In this document: in pieces, positions 48,170 to 58,088 of the stretch | Layout: every line of letters begins with the position of its first letter | Position numbering within the stretch: the first letter of the stretch is position 1 | Origin: Topomyia yanbarensis | Taxonomy: Eukaryota; Arthropoda; Insecta; Diptera; Culicidae | NCBI RefSeq assembly: GCF_030247195.1 | Contig: NC_080670.1 | Location: 42,269,524 to 42,333,523 of the forward strand | Reading direction: 5' to 3' | DNA length: 64,000 nucleotides | Made by a program: the position numbers and the translations under genes | The notes under the pieces: generated by a model | Databases searched by the model: none | Told to the model about the DNA's origin: nothing | What the model saw: only the letters and a program-made list of their open reading frames with translations

Positions 48170-49005
48170 TCAATTGGTTCGATAAATCAATGCCAATGGA
48201 TCGTGCCATTCTATAGGGTGACCATACCCAAGCAACCAGAAGTTCGGATTATACTTAAAAAGCACACTTTAAAGTTCTTAGCGAACCTTCAAGCTGCTTA
48301 AGCTTCAATGGAACTTGAAAGCTGCTTAAGCCGCTATTAAAACATAAAACGTATTGCGAAATTACTTAAAACGGGAAGCCAGAGTTTTTAATAGTAGAGT
48401 TGCGTAAAGAGGATTGGCAACATTGGACCAATCATTGGTCTTTTTTAAATTTTGGCAACCTTTTATTTTTAGTTAAATTTCAAATGACTTAACCCGAACG
48501 CTTCAGTTAGAAGTTAACTTTGCGCATTTAAAAATTTAAAAAGTTAAGTGTTTAGTTTTATTTTGTAAAAATCAGTACGATAAATAACATCGTATAAAGA
48601 ATTTAAGCTTTTTCCGGTTCTCAACTGATCCGCAACTAAGAACGAAATGCATTGATTTTTGCCGCTTGCCGTCTGATTGGGGTGTGACAAAAAACAGTCG
48701 AATTTGCAGCGTAAGATAAATTTGAAACAGGTACATATGTATAAATTTGTCAAAATTTTAGCTGCACTTTAACTATGAGAAATACCTTCATATTTCCACT
48801 GTCGGTGGAAGAGCTGTTCCGGTGTTTAAAATAGTGCCAAATTTCAATATCAGTGAACATATATTTTTTTAATAATTGTCATTAAGCAAAATATTAACAT
48901 TATTTAAATGTTAATATTACATCATTGAATTTTTCTCATAATTATAATCACATAATAACGATACTCCCCACGCATTCGAGCATTGTTATTCTTCGTGTCC
49001 GATAG
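48170..49005. other. Non-coding stretch
   Basis: Contains AAGCTGCTTAAGC-like palindromic words near 48291 and 48329, part of an unassigned repeat. No gene is seen. Confidence 0.4.
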
Positions 49006-49011
49006 GTAGAC

Positions 49012-49330
49012 GTTTTGAGTGTTCAATAGGTAGATTTGCTTCAGTCTTTGCGCAACTGTTCTACACCACCATCAGCGAAGGTTTCCTGCTGTTGTTGGAG
49101 TAATCGGCAATCCTGAATTGAGTGGATGAGACGAAATGTTTTGAGATCATCTGCGCAGTTTTTAGCACTAAATACACGTCATTGAAGTAAAGCATAAACA
49201 GCATCGGTCTCAAGTTGCTTCCCTGCGCTATTCTTGATGTACAAAAAAACTATCACATATCACAATCTCCAACGACAACCATTATTTCTAGATCTGAGAT
49301 CTCCATTTTGTCGATTGTTATATGAAAAAC
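49012..49330 (-). pseudogene. Non-LTR reverse transcriptase fragment
   Basis: The minus strand reads QGSNLRPMLFMLYFNDVYLV, a frame change into CADDLKTFRLIHSIQDCRLL and QQQQETFADG. This corresponds to RT motifs (P)QGS-L-P-LF and the catalytic [FY]ADD followed by the DC-LQ segment of insect LINEs. It is short, out of frame and isolated. The exact clade cannot be told. Confidence 0.75.
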
Positions 49331-50249
49331 GGTTTAAATAATATCAGTTTGAGCACCATATTCCATACTTCCTGTAATGTAAAATGGTAGACTCGGCAGG
49401 CTAGTCGTTGTTTAGCGTTCAGGCTTGAAGATATGTTAATCGTGGATTAGGTACTGCTTATTCCACGATAGTTATGAATGTTTCGTATTTTTTTTCTTTT
49501 TATGGATCAGAAACACGTTCGCGGATTTCCAATAAGCAAAATATAAAAAATATTTTAAGCTCACAGAAGAAAAACCAGGATAAATCAAGCATTTTCTTCG
49601 ACTTCCCAGGACACCAGGATAGTCAGCGAAAAACAAGGATATATCCTGGGAAACCGTTTCCTACACTCAATAACATCCTCCTCGATATCTGGTCCAATAA
49701 CTGAAATGTTGGGGTTGGAAGTACTCAAATATGGAGATATCATGCCGTAAAAATGCATCACAGTTTATCGTCGTTGACACTAAAGGTAATTTTTTCCACA
49801 TCGTCTGAGATGATGTTTCGTCACCATTGAATGTATCTGTATACAATTGTAAGGGTGTTGTGTTCTTCGTTCCTCGATACAGTCTACAGATTCACCAGAA
49901 GCCTTCCCTTTTTGATCTGGAACATAGTCTGAGCTTGACTTTTCTACACGTGTCAGTAAGGTTTTTATGAGCATCCAACTGATCGAAGGTACTTTTTAGC
50001 AGCGTTCGTCGTTAGACTGGTCAACTCTTGATATCTTCCTCCTTGATCGGAATGGTATCAGACCAACTGATAACAATAACGTTCAGCATGTTCAACATGT
50101 TTAACCAGAAGATATGTAGGATGTTCTGGTTTAACCACTAAAATCGTCAATATTATTGATTAAAAGATGATTTTTAAGAGTGTTATGAGCGTGGGTATCC
50201 TCTTCCAGCATTTTTTTTGTTGCTTGCCATAGCTTTGATGATTGTCTCC
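49331..50249. other. Unassigned stretch before the gypsy remnant
   Basis: May include more of the Ty3/gypsy element on the minus strand, but I could not follow a convincing integrase (HHCC or DDE) motif. Confidence 0.35.
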
Positions 50250-50778
50250 CCAGCCGATCGTTTTTTTTCTTAATTTTTTTTTGTGTAACTAACCAAGGAT
50301 CCCAATGTACGCATATTTTTCGTTCGGGTTTCGTAAAGACGCAAATGTTCTGGACAGCTATCAGTTTCCAGTTCACCAAGCTCTACGTCGTTTTCCAACG
50401 CTAGTTGAATCTCCGCCCACGAAATATCTATAAGCCCGCACAGTGGCGTAGCCAGAAATTTGGTTTGGAGGGGTTTTTTCAAAAATGTTGGTGGGTCTAT
50501 TGATGACATTTAATCTGTAGGCCGCGATCGACTGGGTACTAGCGTGTTCTGCAGTAATAGCGAAATGGGGTGGTGTGAGCGGGCATGGGCGCTATAAACC
50601 TACCGTAGGCAGAACCAAATACCTGTCGCAGGTGTCAGTTATGTTGGGTGACGGACTACGAGACACGTTAGGTCAAGTTCAACGAGTGGCCCAAAAACAC
50701 CACTTTAGTAACAATAAAGCAGAAAAGGATGAGCTGAAAACTCGCAACTTCGAAACCGTAGCATTGGAAGAGCTTTGA

Positions 50779-51552
50779 TAGGGGGCCGTACACAAATGAC
50801 GTAGCTTTTTTTCGGAGATTTTTGACCCCTCCCTCCCCCCTCGTAGCATTTGGTCACAAAATTCTAACCTCCCCCTCGTAAATAACGTAGCATTTACCTA
50901 CCCCCTCCCCCTCGTCCCATGCAAAGCACCCGGGTGATGAAAAAAAATTACATGTTTTTCAATTATTTTAAATACATGTCCTTTCAAAATGTTTGACGAC
51001 TTTTATCAACATTTTCATTATAACAGCAAAATGCGTGCAAAATAAGCCCATTTCATCACAAATATTGTGTTGATAGTTTTGTTTTGAATTTTATATGTCA
51101 AGGGGAGCATAAAGAGAAGTTCTCTCAGTTCACAATCCTGCAGCTACCAATGATTCTTAGAAGCATACGTTCATCTAAATTACTAAATTTTGTTTGGTTG
51201 AATCCGAAGTGAAATCTTAATTCAGCTTCCAAACTAAGTCTACTAGTTAGCAACATTAACTAAGTAATGTAGCAAGTTAAATCCGCATACAAAATCTTTT
51301 CGTATTTTTGTGAACTTGTAATTCCGCGAATCGTAAAATTTACCTCATGAAAAACCGCGTCAAAAGTAACTTATTTGAATTTAAACTCATTTCTCTTGGG
51401 AATGGAGGATCATTAAATTATTTTCTCTAAACAATGGGTTTTAAATTTAATGCTACGTCGCACAACTTTTGACCCTACCCTCCCCCTCGTCACACTTCGT
51501 CACAAATTTAGTATACCCTCCCTACCCCCCAAAATGCTACGTCATTTATGCA
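50779..51552. mobile_element. MITE with GGGGCC..ACAAATGACGTAGC ends
   Basis: The left end AGGGGGCCGTACACAAATGA followed by CGTAGC is mirrored at the right (GCTACGTCATTTATGCATGG followed by CCCCTA). CCCCTCCC-rich pyrimidine tracts line both inner sides. It sits inside the hAT-type element. TA next to the ends is compatible with a Tc1/mariner-type target. Confidence 0.72.
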
Positions 51553-51554
51553 TG

Positions 51555-51833
51555 GCCCCTAGACGGGGCAGAAGGTGTAAAAATGCGGGGATCGAGCGAC
51601 GGCACAAGAGCTGGGCGAAATGCGCCAACGCGTGATCAAGTGGCAGGCGATCAGCGAAAGGATGTTTGTAGTGTGGATCAAAGACCATTTCTTCGACTAG
51701 AGAATTATCAATGTGCACTGACCTCACGAAGCCGAGAAAGATGCATTTTATGCGCAGCTGGAGCATGTCTATGATAGCTGCCTATGGCGGAATGTTAAGC
51801 TCGTCATCGGTGACATAAACATCCTGATACGGC
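51555..51833 (+). pseudogene. RTE-like endonuclease fragment
   Basis: In one frame from 51620: MRQRVIKWQAISERMFVVWI, a stop after FFD, RIINVH, a stop, then PHEAEKDAFYAQLEHVYDSC and VKLVIGDINI. The order (I-I-N-V-H ... P-x-E ... K-D-A-F-Y ... V-I-G-D-x-N) matches the apurinic endonuclease domain of RTE-clade LINEs. At under 100 residues with two stops, it is a fragment only. Confidence 0.7.
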
Positions 51834-53144
51834 ACTTTGCTTTTCGCATTTCAACAGGTTATTTTTTATTTTTATTTGAAGTCGTTTGCACTGAAAGATG
51901 TGAATTTTCGTAGAGAATTTAAAAATACAAAAAAAAAAAATAATTTGACCAAAGTGATGTTGAAGTCACTTTTGCATACTAGGATAGTAAACGTCATCTA
52001 CAAGGTGTTCTCCCAAATTCTTTGTTGCCGCCTATAACTGTTAGTAAGGGAATTCGTAGTGCAATATGGCCTATAATGCACAAATACGGGTTCCATTCAT
52101 ATCTTCAACCAATTTGCAATAACATTCTTGAAAACTTTGCTGAAGACACTAAGTCTCGAACTAAATTTGATTGGAATTAGTAATGCATCCAACTGGAAAA
52201 AATAATCTACAAAATTATGCTGCTAAATACTAAACCGCCAAAAGCTGATGGTTTCCAAATTATGGAATCTTGGCGCCACTCAATTCGATACCCAAATGTA
52301 CACCATAAATAGCGAAAAGTGTGAAAATTTTTCCATTTTTTTATTGCCAATCTTAGCTAGTGGCACTGATATAACCCAAAAAAACCGATTCTGACCTGTT
52401 AGAGACAAGCGTAAACGCCATTTTTCATCAGTTTCTATGTAGGCGTTTTCATTGAGCTATTTTGCTTGATATTTACATGATTTATCAACTATAGGATCCT
52501 CACTAAAATATTAGTTACAAGATCCCATTCTCACAATTTACCAAAAGTCACCATAACGTTTAAAACATTAGGTTCTCAATGTAATGAACGGATAATAAAC
52601 TGAAAAATAATTATTTGAATATTTAATAAACTAGTCAGCATCAAAAAAATTTTCTCCTCAATTCAAATATTTTGGTTTGGAGGGGGTTTTAACCCCCAAA
52701 ACCTCTCCTTGGCTACGCCACTGACCCCGCATCCAGTTAATATAGCATGTCGCTATGCTCATCAAACGGTTCGTCAATCTGTGATTTAGTGATAAGTCGA
52801 GACTACACAACGGCCATGTTGAGATACCCTGCAACTCTTTCTATTTCAAAATGGTACGGAAGGAGTTGCAATACCCGTGGTTCCACACGAGTTATTGCTC
52901 TTCTACTCGCTCGGCGTAGAACTCCAAAAATAAATTAGTTGGCTTCTGATTCCGTTCTTATTACGAACTTTCGTGTTGTTCAACATCCCATACGAAAGCA
53001 GAAGCTTCCTTTTGTGTTCGCGGATATCTTTTTTCGGCAATAGCCAGTGCTTTCGATGCGCACGCTATTATGCGAGGGTACTCTGTGTTACTGAACTATA
53101 CAAGAACTGCTCCAAGGCCAATCGGTGATACAACTACGTCCCGG

Positions 53145-53300
53145 TCAAACCATTCGGAATTTGATTCGGAATCCTGAATTGATTGAGTCGGAATCGGTTG
53201 TTGCATTTGAGTTGGAGTCCATACTGACTCCATTCAGAAATCCGAACCGGTTCCGGAATGAGTTTAACTGGGGTACAGTGCTGTATTGTTTCTGTGGTCT
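53145..53300. repeat. GAATCGGTTGTTGCATTTGA repeat, diverged copy
   Basis: Shares GAGTCGGAATCGGTTGTTGC, GACTCCATTCAGAAATCCGA and GAACCGGTTCCGGAATG with 53806-53930 and with 1925-2075. A further relic is at about 11745-11830. It is a small dispersed family. Confidence 0.75.
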
Positions 53301-53390
53301 ATCCTTGTTATCGTTATTACCGATTCACGTTTCAACCCACTGAGACGTCCAAAAAATTGTTTCAAAATCGTTCAACACGGGTCCAACGAT

Positions 53391-53455
53391 GGACGTTTGT
53401 TGAACGGTTATTTGGACGTTGTCCAAATTGGTCCAACGAACGTCCTTCATTGGAC
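53391..53455. repeat. Imperfect inverted repeat around GTCCAACGA
   Basis: GTCCAACGATGGACGTTTGT is mirrored by GTCCAATGAAGGACGTTCGT (reverse complement of the right arm). About 25-bp arms with four mismatches, probably the core of a small MITE. Confidence 0.65.
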
Positions 53456-53805
53456 AATTTTGAAACCAACTGTTCTTAGAGGGAAGCATTTGAACTCCTG
53501 CTTCTCCTTTTTTGTTCAAAAGAATATTGTCTATCTCGAGATAATCTAGCATTTCGTCGAGTTCTTGCTATATGGGATACACACGAGTGCAATCGAAACA
53601 AAAACAAACGTCAAAACGCTTTCTCACTCGCACTGATGCAAACTAGATGGGCGCGTAACTCAATGCACTGCCCGGTGGCGCATCGCTGAAAAGTCGCAAT
53701 GTGGATTTAAGAAAAGATTCGCAATACGTTTGATACACTAAACGATTTAAGTATCGCGGTTTCTCGGTTCTGTTGTCAATGAACCCGGTCAAACCATTCG
53801 GAATC

Positions 53806-53906
53806 CTGAATGGAGTCATTATGGATTCCAAATCAAATGCAACAACCGATTCTGAGTCGGAATCGGTTGTTGCATTTGATTTGGAATCCATAATGACTCC
53901 ATTCAG
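53806..53906. repeat. Perfect hairpin, 47-bp arms, 7-nt loop
   Basis: CTGAATGGAGTCATTATGGA through GCAACAACCGATTC (53806-53852) is the exact reverse complement of 53860-53906, with loop TGAGTCG. No mismatch was found in 47 positions. The flanks continue as a weaker palindrome. It is a head-to-head pair of the dispersed GAATCGGTTGTT repeat. Confidence 0.96.
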
Positions 53907-54074
53907 AAATCCGAACCGTTCAGTGAAATTCATTAAGACAAGAAAGCTATTAACACAGACAGCAATTTCAGAGTCAAAGAACTGCGACGAACGAGTTCCG
54001 GTTGTAATCCTTCGTTTCGTGAAAAGTACCATTGACGTTTTATTTGGATTAACTGATAGTCCAACCTAGAGACA

Positions 54075-55000
54075 CTATTGCACCACAACCCATAATACTT
54101 GCTGAGTAAAATCAAAAAATGTGTTGATGCAAATTCCGGTGATAATTACAAGATAATCATCGGCGAAACCATGTGTCGCAAACACACGCTTTTTAGGTTT
54201 CCTCGACAAGTCATTACCGACAAAGTTCCATAGAAGTGGTGACAGCACACCACCTTGAAGACATCCGCAGACACTCAGTTTCCTTATCTCTACTCGTCTT
54301 AACGATGAGAACAGATGTCGGTTGCTAAGCATTGCGTGTATTCAGTTCGTAATATATAAAGGTAAATACTCCACGGCCTTCGCGCTGATTTCAAAATGGA
54401 TTCGAAAGACACGTTGTCAAAAGCACATTCAATATCAAGAACAACTCCTAAGCTTGACTGCTTTTGCGAGAAAACTTTTTCAATGTTGTAGACAGCATTG
54501 TGTAACGCTGATATGGATGTGGCATTGCATGCAGCGGGTGCTCGCCCGAAACAGCATCGCGAATATAGATCAAACGTTACACTGATGTGAGAAGGAAGAA
54601 GCTCAGACTAATCGGTCTAAAGCTCTTTGCCCCTTCATAAATAATTGGGAATGCATTTTACAATTATTTCCCGCCACGCTAATAGAATGTATCCTGTGCA
54701 AGACTATAAGTAAGAACTTGTTTCACAATATGTTTGAAGTGTTCATATCCTCTTTGAAGTATAACTGGAATGATTCCATTTTTTCCCGGCGACTTTTACA
54801 GAGCAAACCTTTCAATCGCGCATTCGATCGATTCGGTCGCCACAATTCTACTAGCAAATGCCCAAGAATCAGAATTTCCCGAAATGAACTCAGGGGCAGT
54901 CTTCGGTGATGGCTCCGTATAGCCTGGAAAGTGTATATCAAAAAGATTCGTCAGATGATCTTTAGCAGTTCTAATCGAACTGACACAAAAGTATTCCGAT
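54075..55000 (-). pseudogene. Non-LTR reverse transcriptase pseudogene
   Basis: The minus strand reads, from 55000 to 54075 with frame shifts and stops: GIIPVILQRGYEHFKHIVKQ, AKSFRPISL, SISALHNAVYNIEKVFSQKQ, SSLGVVLDIECAFDNVSFES, then RKLSVCGCLQGGVLSPLLWN and FADDYLVII. These are RT motifs 0-5 in order, including the catalytic FADD. Endonuclease and C-terminal parts are absent; at 54070 the sequence changes to other repeats. The clade is one of the insect R1/Jockey/I-like groups and is not certain. Confidence 0.88.
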
Positions 55001-55087
55001 TTCGAAAGTTACTTATTTAGTCTACTAGCCTCGTTGAGCCAACTTAAATGTCTCCGACCCGTATCTGCGTCTGTGATTCCAAGCCTA

Positions 55088-55392
55088 GGGGCAGATCACT
55101 CTAGAAATGTATAACAAGTTTGCATCAAATTAGAAAAAATGCATTTAATTTCCATTTTTGCATCAACTTTGCACTCCCTCGCAGCAAAGTTTGTTTAACA
55201 AACGTCCTATGCTGATTCACTTTGTTCGACGTTTTGTTGAATGTAGGGCTAATTTTTTGTAGGGTATTGAAGCCTTACACGCAACGCAAAATATATTGCA
55301 CGCAACGCAAAATACATTATGAATTTCTATTTTGATGGAAAGAAAATGCAATTTAGCTGATTTTTAAAAATGCATCGCAAGTGATCTGCCCC
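55088..55392. mobile_element. MITE with GGGGCAGATCACT ends and TA target
   Basis: The ends are GGGGCAGATCACT and its exact inverse AGTGATCTGCCCC, with TA directly outside both. At 305 bp it has no coding capacity. An inverted copy of most of it is found at 7179-7381. Confidence 0.85.
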
Positions 55393-56066
55393 TAGTTCCA
55401 AGCTCTTCTACACTTTTTGAGTCGAACAAATTCGGTACTTCACCAAGAGGTTCCTCTAGAAGCACGCATTACTCGAAGCGAAAAAGTTTCTTGGTATGGC
55501 GTACTGTGTCTGATGATTAGATTAGATTATTATGATTAGACGAGGATGGTTCGAGCTCGTTTGGTACGAACCAGTTTGCACGGAGTATTTCACGTGGATT
55601 TGCCTTGCCCTATTTGTTGACAGTGTAACCTCTAGAGTCTAGACTAAAGAGACTAGAATAACCAGAATAACAAATAGACGCCATGTTTCATTTGGAATTT
55701 CAATTTAACTGTCAATGTCATTCCAAACGAACAAGAGAGCTGTCAATCGTAAATATTTAGCAATATGTGGCATTGTGTTTAAGGAAGTATTGTTATCCAA
55801 TCCATTGAAATTACTAAACGTTTCAAAGATAAAAGCTCTATCGAACCAAATTTGTTACAATACCATCGTGTTTAGAAACGCCAACGAGAGAATGGCATGG
55901 TTTGATGGGAGGACGAAATGCAGCATGAGGGCTACGAATAATAAATTATGCAAAGATTTAAAATGAAAGTCGTTCCATTATTGTTCTGAATCAGCAAAAC
56001 AAAGCAAAGCTCTTTTGTTTCCTGAAAACTCACAAGACAGGAACGTATCAACAAGACTTCAACTCT
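55393..56066. other. Left flank of the LINE: unassigned sequence with a small ORF
   Basis: From 55641 it includes an inverted-repeat arm (partner at 62221-62258). ATG at 55715 opens an 83-codon frame to 55966 (MSFQTNKRAVNRKY...) without a known domain. I list it here only as a possibility. Confidence 0.35.
56053..56066. repeat. LINE target-site duplication, left copy
   Basis: AAGACTTCAACTCT, repeated exactly at 62096-62109 after the poly(A) tail. The first As may belong to the tail. Confidence 0.95.
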
Positions 56067-56100
56067 CATAACAGTTTTTGCAACCGGCCGAGACGGTTGT
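56067..56100 (+). promoter_or_regulatory. Candidate internal Pol II core promoter (Inr + DPE)
   Basis: If transcription starts at A 56068 in CTCATAAC, then GGTTGT at 56095-56100 lies exactly at +28 to +33 and fits the DPE consensus RGWYVT at all six places. Insect LINEs of the jockey/I type are known to use such TATA-less Inr-DPE promoters at their own 5' end. The placement is inference from sequence. Confidence 0.55.
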
Positions 56101-56161
56101 GCCTCCAGGTGGAAGGTTTTGTTCTCGAGAGAGTGACGGAGTGCGAGACGCTGTATGCGTT

Positions 56162-56190
56162 TTTGTGGGAGAGAGAGAGAGAGAGAGACC
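56162..56190. repeat. Short (GA)n tract in the LINE 5' UTR
   Basis: GAGAGAGAGAGAGAGAGAGA inside the 5' UTR of the LINE. Confidence 0.9.
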
Positions 56191-56270
56191 AGTTTGTTAA
56201 GTGTGAGTCGACAGTTGATACGTCGGAGGCGTGGTCAACGGCATCCTCGGTGTTTTGACAGCAAACCGCG

Positions 56271-56635
56271 GGTAGACGAATTTGCCTACCGCGGTGGCAG
56301 AAATCGACAGTGATCGTGCCTGTACACACAGAAAAAATATATTGTATTGGTGTCGTCGGGCAATTCTAATCGACGAGAGGGGAAGCGTCACAGGTAGACC
56401 CATTTGCTCTATTCGTCTACCGCAGAAGTGGTACGACGAATAAGGAAAACAAGTGGCACCGAAAAGTGCCGTATCGACAGTGGGATTTTCGCAGCAAGCC
56501 ACAAGTAGACACATTTGTCTACCGCCGTGGTGGAAACGGAGAGAGCGCGCTTGTGGTGGTGATACCGACGAGCAGCTTAACCGGAGAGAGTTTTGAAGTG
56601 TTGCAGGTAGGCCTATTTCTCTACTGAAGAAGCAA
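56271..56635 (+). repeat. Four tandem stem-loop repeats in the LINE 5' UTR
   Basis: The phrase GTAGAC-N-ATTTG-N-CTACCGC-GTGG recurs at about 56272, 56393, 56505 and 56606, spaced 121, 112 and 101 bp. Each can fold: GGTAG..CTACC in copy 1, GGTAGAC..GTCTACC in copy 2, GTAGACA..TGTCTAC in copy 3, and a weak GTAG..CTAC in copy 4. The spacers are also loosely similar (CGACAGTG). Tandem 5' UTR units often carry promoter or RNA-binding functions in LINEs. Confidence 0.8.
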
Positions 56636-56774
56636 CGCGACGAAGAAGGACAGCAAGTGTCACATTGTCAAACAACGGGCACCGAGTTTACAACGTAACA
56701 CATGAGGTGTGTTCTACAGGTATAACAGGTATATTTTTCATTCCTTTTTGTGATAGTTTTTCTTGCTAGGTAAA

Positions 56775-58088
56775 ATGGATGAAGAGATGGGAGAACGAGT
56801 AATAGACCCTCCCCCTAAGCCTTATGCTGAAAATGTAAATCCGACTAGAATTAAAATTTACCCAGAGTCGTCAACGGGACCATGGATTGTATTTATTAGG
56901 CGTAAAGTAAAGGCGCTAAATATTATTCAAATTTCTAAAGATTTGACTTCGCGATTCTCGGATGTAAAAGAGATCGTCAAAGTCAATAAAGATAAAATAC
57001 GCATTGTCGTTGGTAGTCTCAAACAAGCTAATGCAATTACTTCTTGCGAGCTTTTTACGCGTGAGTATAGAGCGTATATTCCTTCAAAGGAAATTGAAAT
57101 TGATGGGGTCATCACAGAATCGAGTTTGACTGTTGATGACATAATTAAGCATGGGGTTGGTCGTTTCAAAGACACCATACTTAAAGACGTAAAAATACTT
57201 GAATGCAAGCAATTGCATTCAGTATCACACGAAGGAGATAAAAAAGTTTATCGACTGTCTGACTCATTTCGAGTGACTTTCGCTGGGTCTGCGCTGCCCA
57301 ACTATGTCATTATCGATAAGATTCGTCTCCCTGTTCGCCTTTTTATTCCTCGTGTAATGAATTGCCTTAATTGCAAACAGCTTGGCCACACAGCCACTTA
57401 TTGTTCCAATAAGGCACGGTGTGGCAAATGTGGGGGTTTTCATCAAGAGGATACATGCAATGAAAATTCAGAAAAATGTTTAATGTGCGGAGAAAACTCA
57501 CATGAGCTCCCTGCATGCCCCATTTATAAATTGCGTGAGGATAAAATTAAGCGATCCTTGAAGGAGAGGTCTAAGCGCTCCTATGCAGAAATGTTGAAAA
57601 ATGCTACCCCTAAACCCATTTTCTTAGAAAACACTTACACATCTCTATTTTCGGAACAGTCTGACTCTGACGGAGCGTGCGAAGGTACATCATTTGTTTT
57701 ACCCGGAAATTCCAGAAAAAGAAAACAGTCTTCTTTTCCCAAGCTGCCAAGAAAGGGCCTTAAAATTTCTCCACCAATAGATAAACTGCGCCCAAAAGCG
57801 AAAAATTCCGATTCAAAACCGAAATCAATTCCGCCCGGTTTTGGGAACGTACAATCCAAACAGAACACCATTACTGGAAATAATAAAATTTCGACTTCCT
57901 CTGAGCCTCAGCCGGGGGTAGGATTATTGAAATTTTCTGAAATTGTTGATTGGATTTTTAAAGCATTCAATATTTCTGAACCACTAAAGAGTATACTTTC
58001 AGCTTTCCTCCCAACAATTAGAACATTTTTAGAGCAGCTGATTGCTCAATGGCCCATCCTTGCAGCGATTGTATCTTTCAATGGGTAA
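56775..58088 (+). CDS. LINE ORF1 (Gag-like nucleic-acid-binding protein)
   Basis: 437 residues from ATG 56775 (AAAATGG context); the frame upstream opens only with a TTG. Gag-like ORF1 proteins bind the LINE RNA and form the RNP. Seen: an N-terminal region typical of insect Gag (RIKIYPESSTGPWIVFIRRK at about residue 22), then three zinc knuckles at about residues 195-250: CLNCKQLGHTATYC and CLMCGENSHELPAC (C-x2-C-x4-H-x4-C) and CGKCGGFHQEDTC (C-x2-C-x3-H-x4-C). The C-terminal third is basic and Ser/Pro-rich. The frame is intact. It overlaps ORF2 by 8 nt (ATGGGTAA). Confidence 0.95.
   Translation: MDEEMGERVIDPPPKPYAENVNPTRIKIYPESSTGPWIVFIRRKVKALNIIQISKDLTSRFSDVKEIVKVNKDKIRIVVGSLKQANAITSCELFTREYRAYIPSKEIEIDGVITESSLTVDDIIKHGVGRFKDTILKDVKILECKQLHSVSHEGDKKVYRLSDSFRVTFAGSALPNYVIIDKIRLPVRLFIPRVMNCLNCKQLGHTATYCSNKARCGKCGGFHQEDTCNENSEKCLMCGENSHELPACPIYKLREDKIKRSLKERSKRSYAEMLKNATPKPIFLENTYTSLFSEQSDSDGACEGTSFVLPGNSRKRKQSSFPKLPRKGLKISPPIDKLRPKAKNSDSKPKSIPPGFGNVQSKQNTITGNNKISTSSEPQPGVGLLKFSEIVDWIFKAFNISEPLKSILSAFLPTIRTFLEQLIAQWPILAAIVSFNG

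Larger units (their letters stand above)
50441..52723. mobile_element. hAT-type element with CAGTGGCGTAGCCA ends
   Basis: Both ends are CAGTGGCGTAGCCA (14 of 14, inverted) followed by GGTTTGGAGGGG-like sequence. The flanks are AGCCCGCA (50433-50440) and ACCCCGCA (52724-52731), an 8-bp duplication with one change. Removing the element rejoins the gypsy frame. No transposase is seen in the 2.3 kb; it contains a separate MITE and an RTE-like endonuclease scrap. Confidence 0.88.
50250..53140 (-). pseudogene. Ty3/gypsy pol remnant (RNase H to integrase linker), split by a hAT-type insertion
   Basis: Minus strand, 53140 down to 52724: DVVVSPIGLGAVLV then RIIACASKALAIAEKRYPRT and QKEASAFVWDVEQ (RNase H core), then LQLLPYHFEIERVAGYLNMA and SRLITKSQIDEPFDEHSDML. 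After skipping 50441-52723 it continues LIDISWAEIQLALENDVELG and ELETDSCPEHLRLYETR. This is the region between RNase H and integrase in gypsy polyproteins. Stops and frame shifts are present. The RT domain upstream is not found, as 53145 begins other repeats. Confidence 0.82.

Noticed and set aside
50778..51560. C-rich CCCCTCCC tracts as a promoter or G-quadruplex locus
   Set aside because: They are mirrored at both inner sides of a MITE and are explained by its inverted ends.
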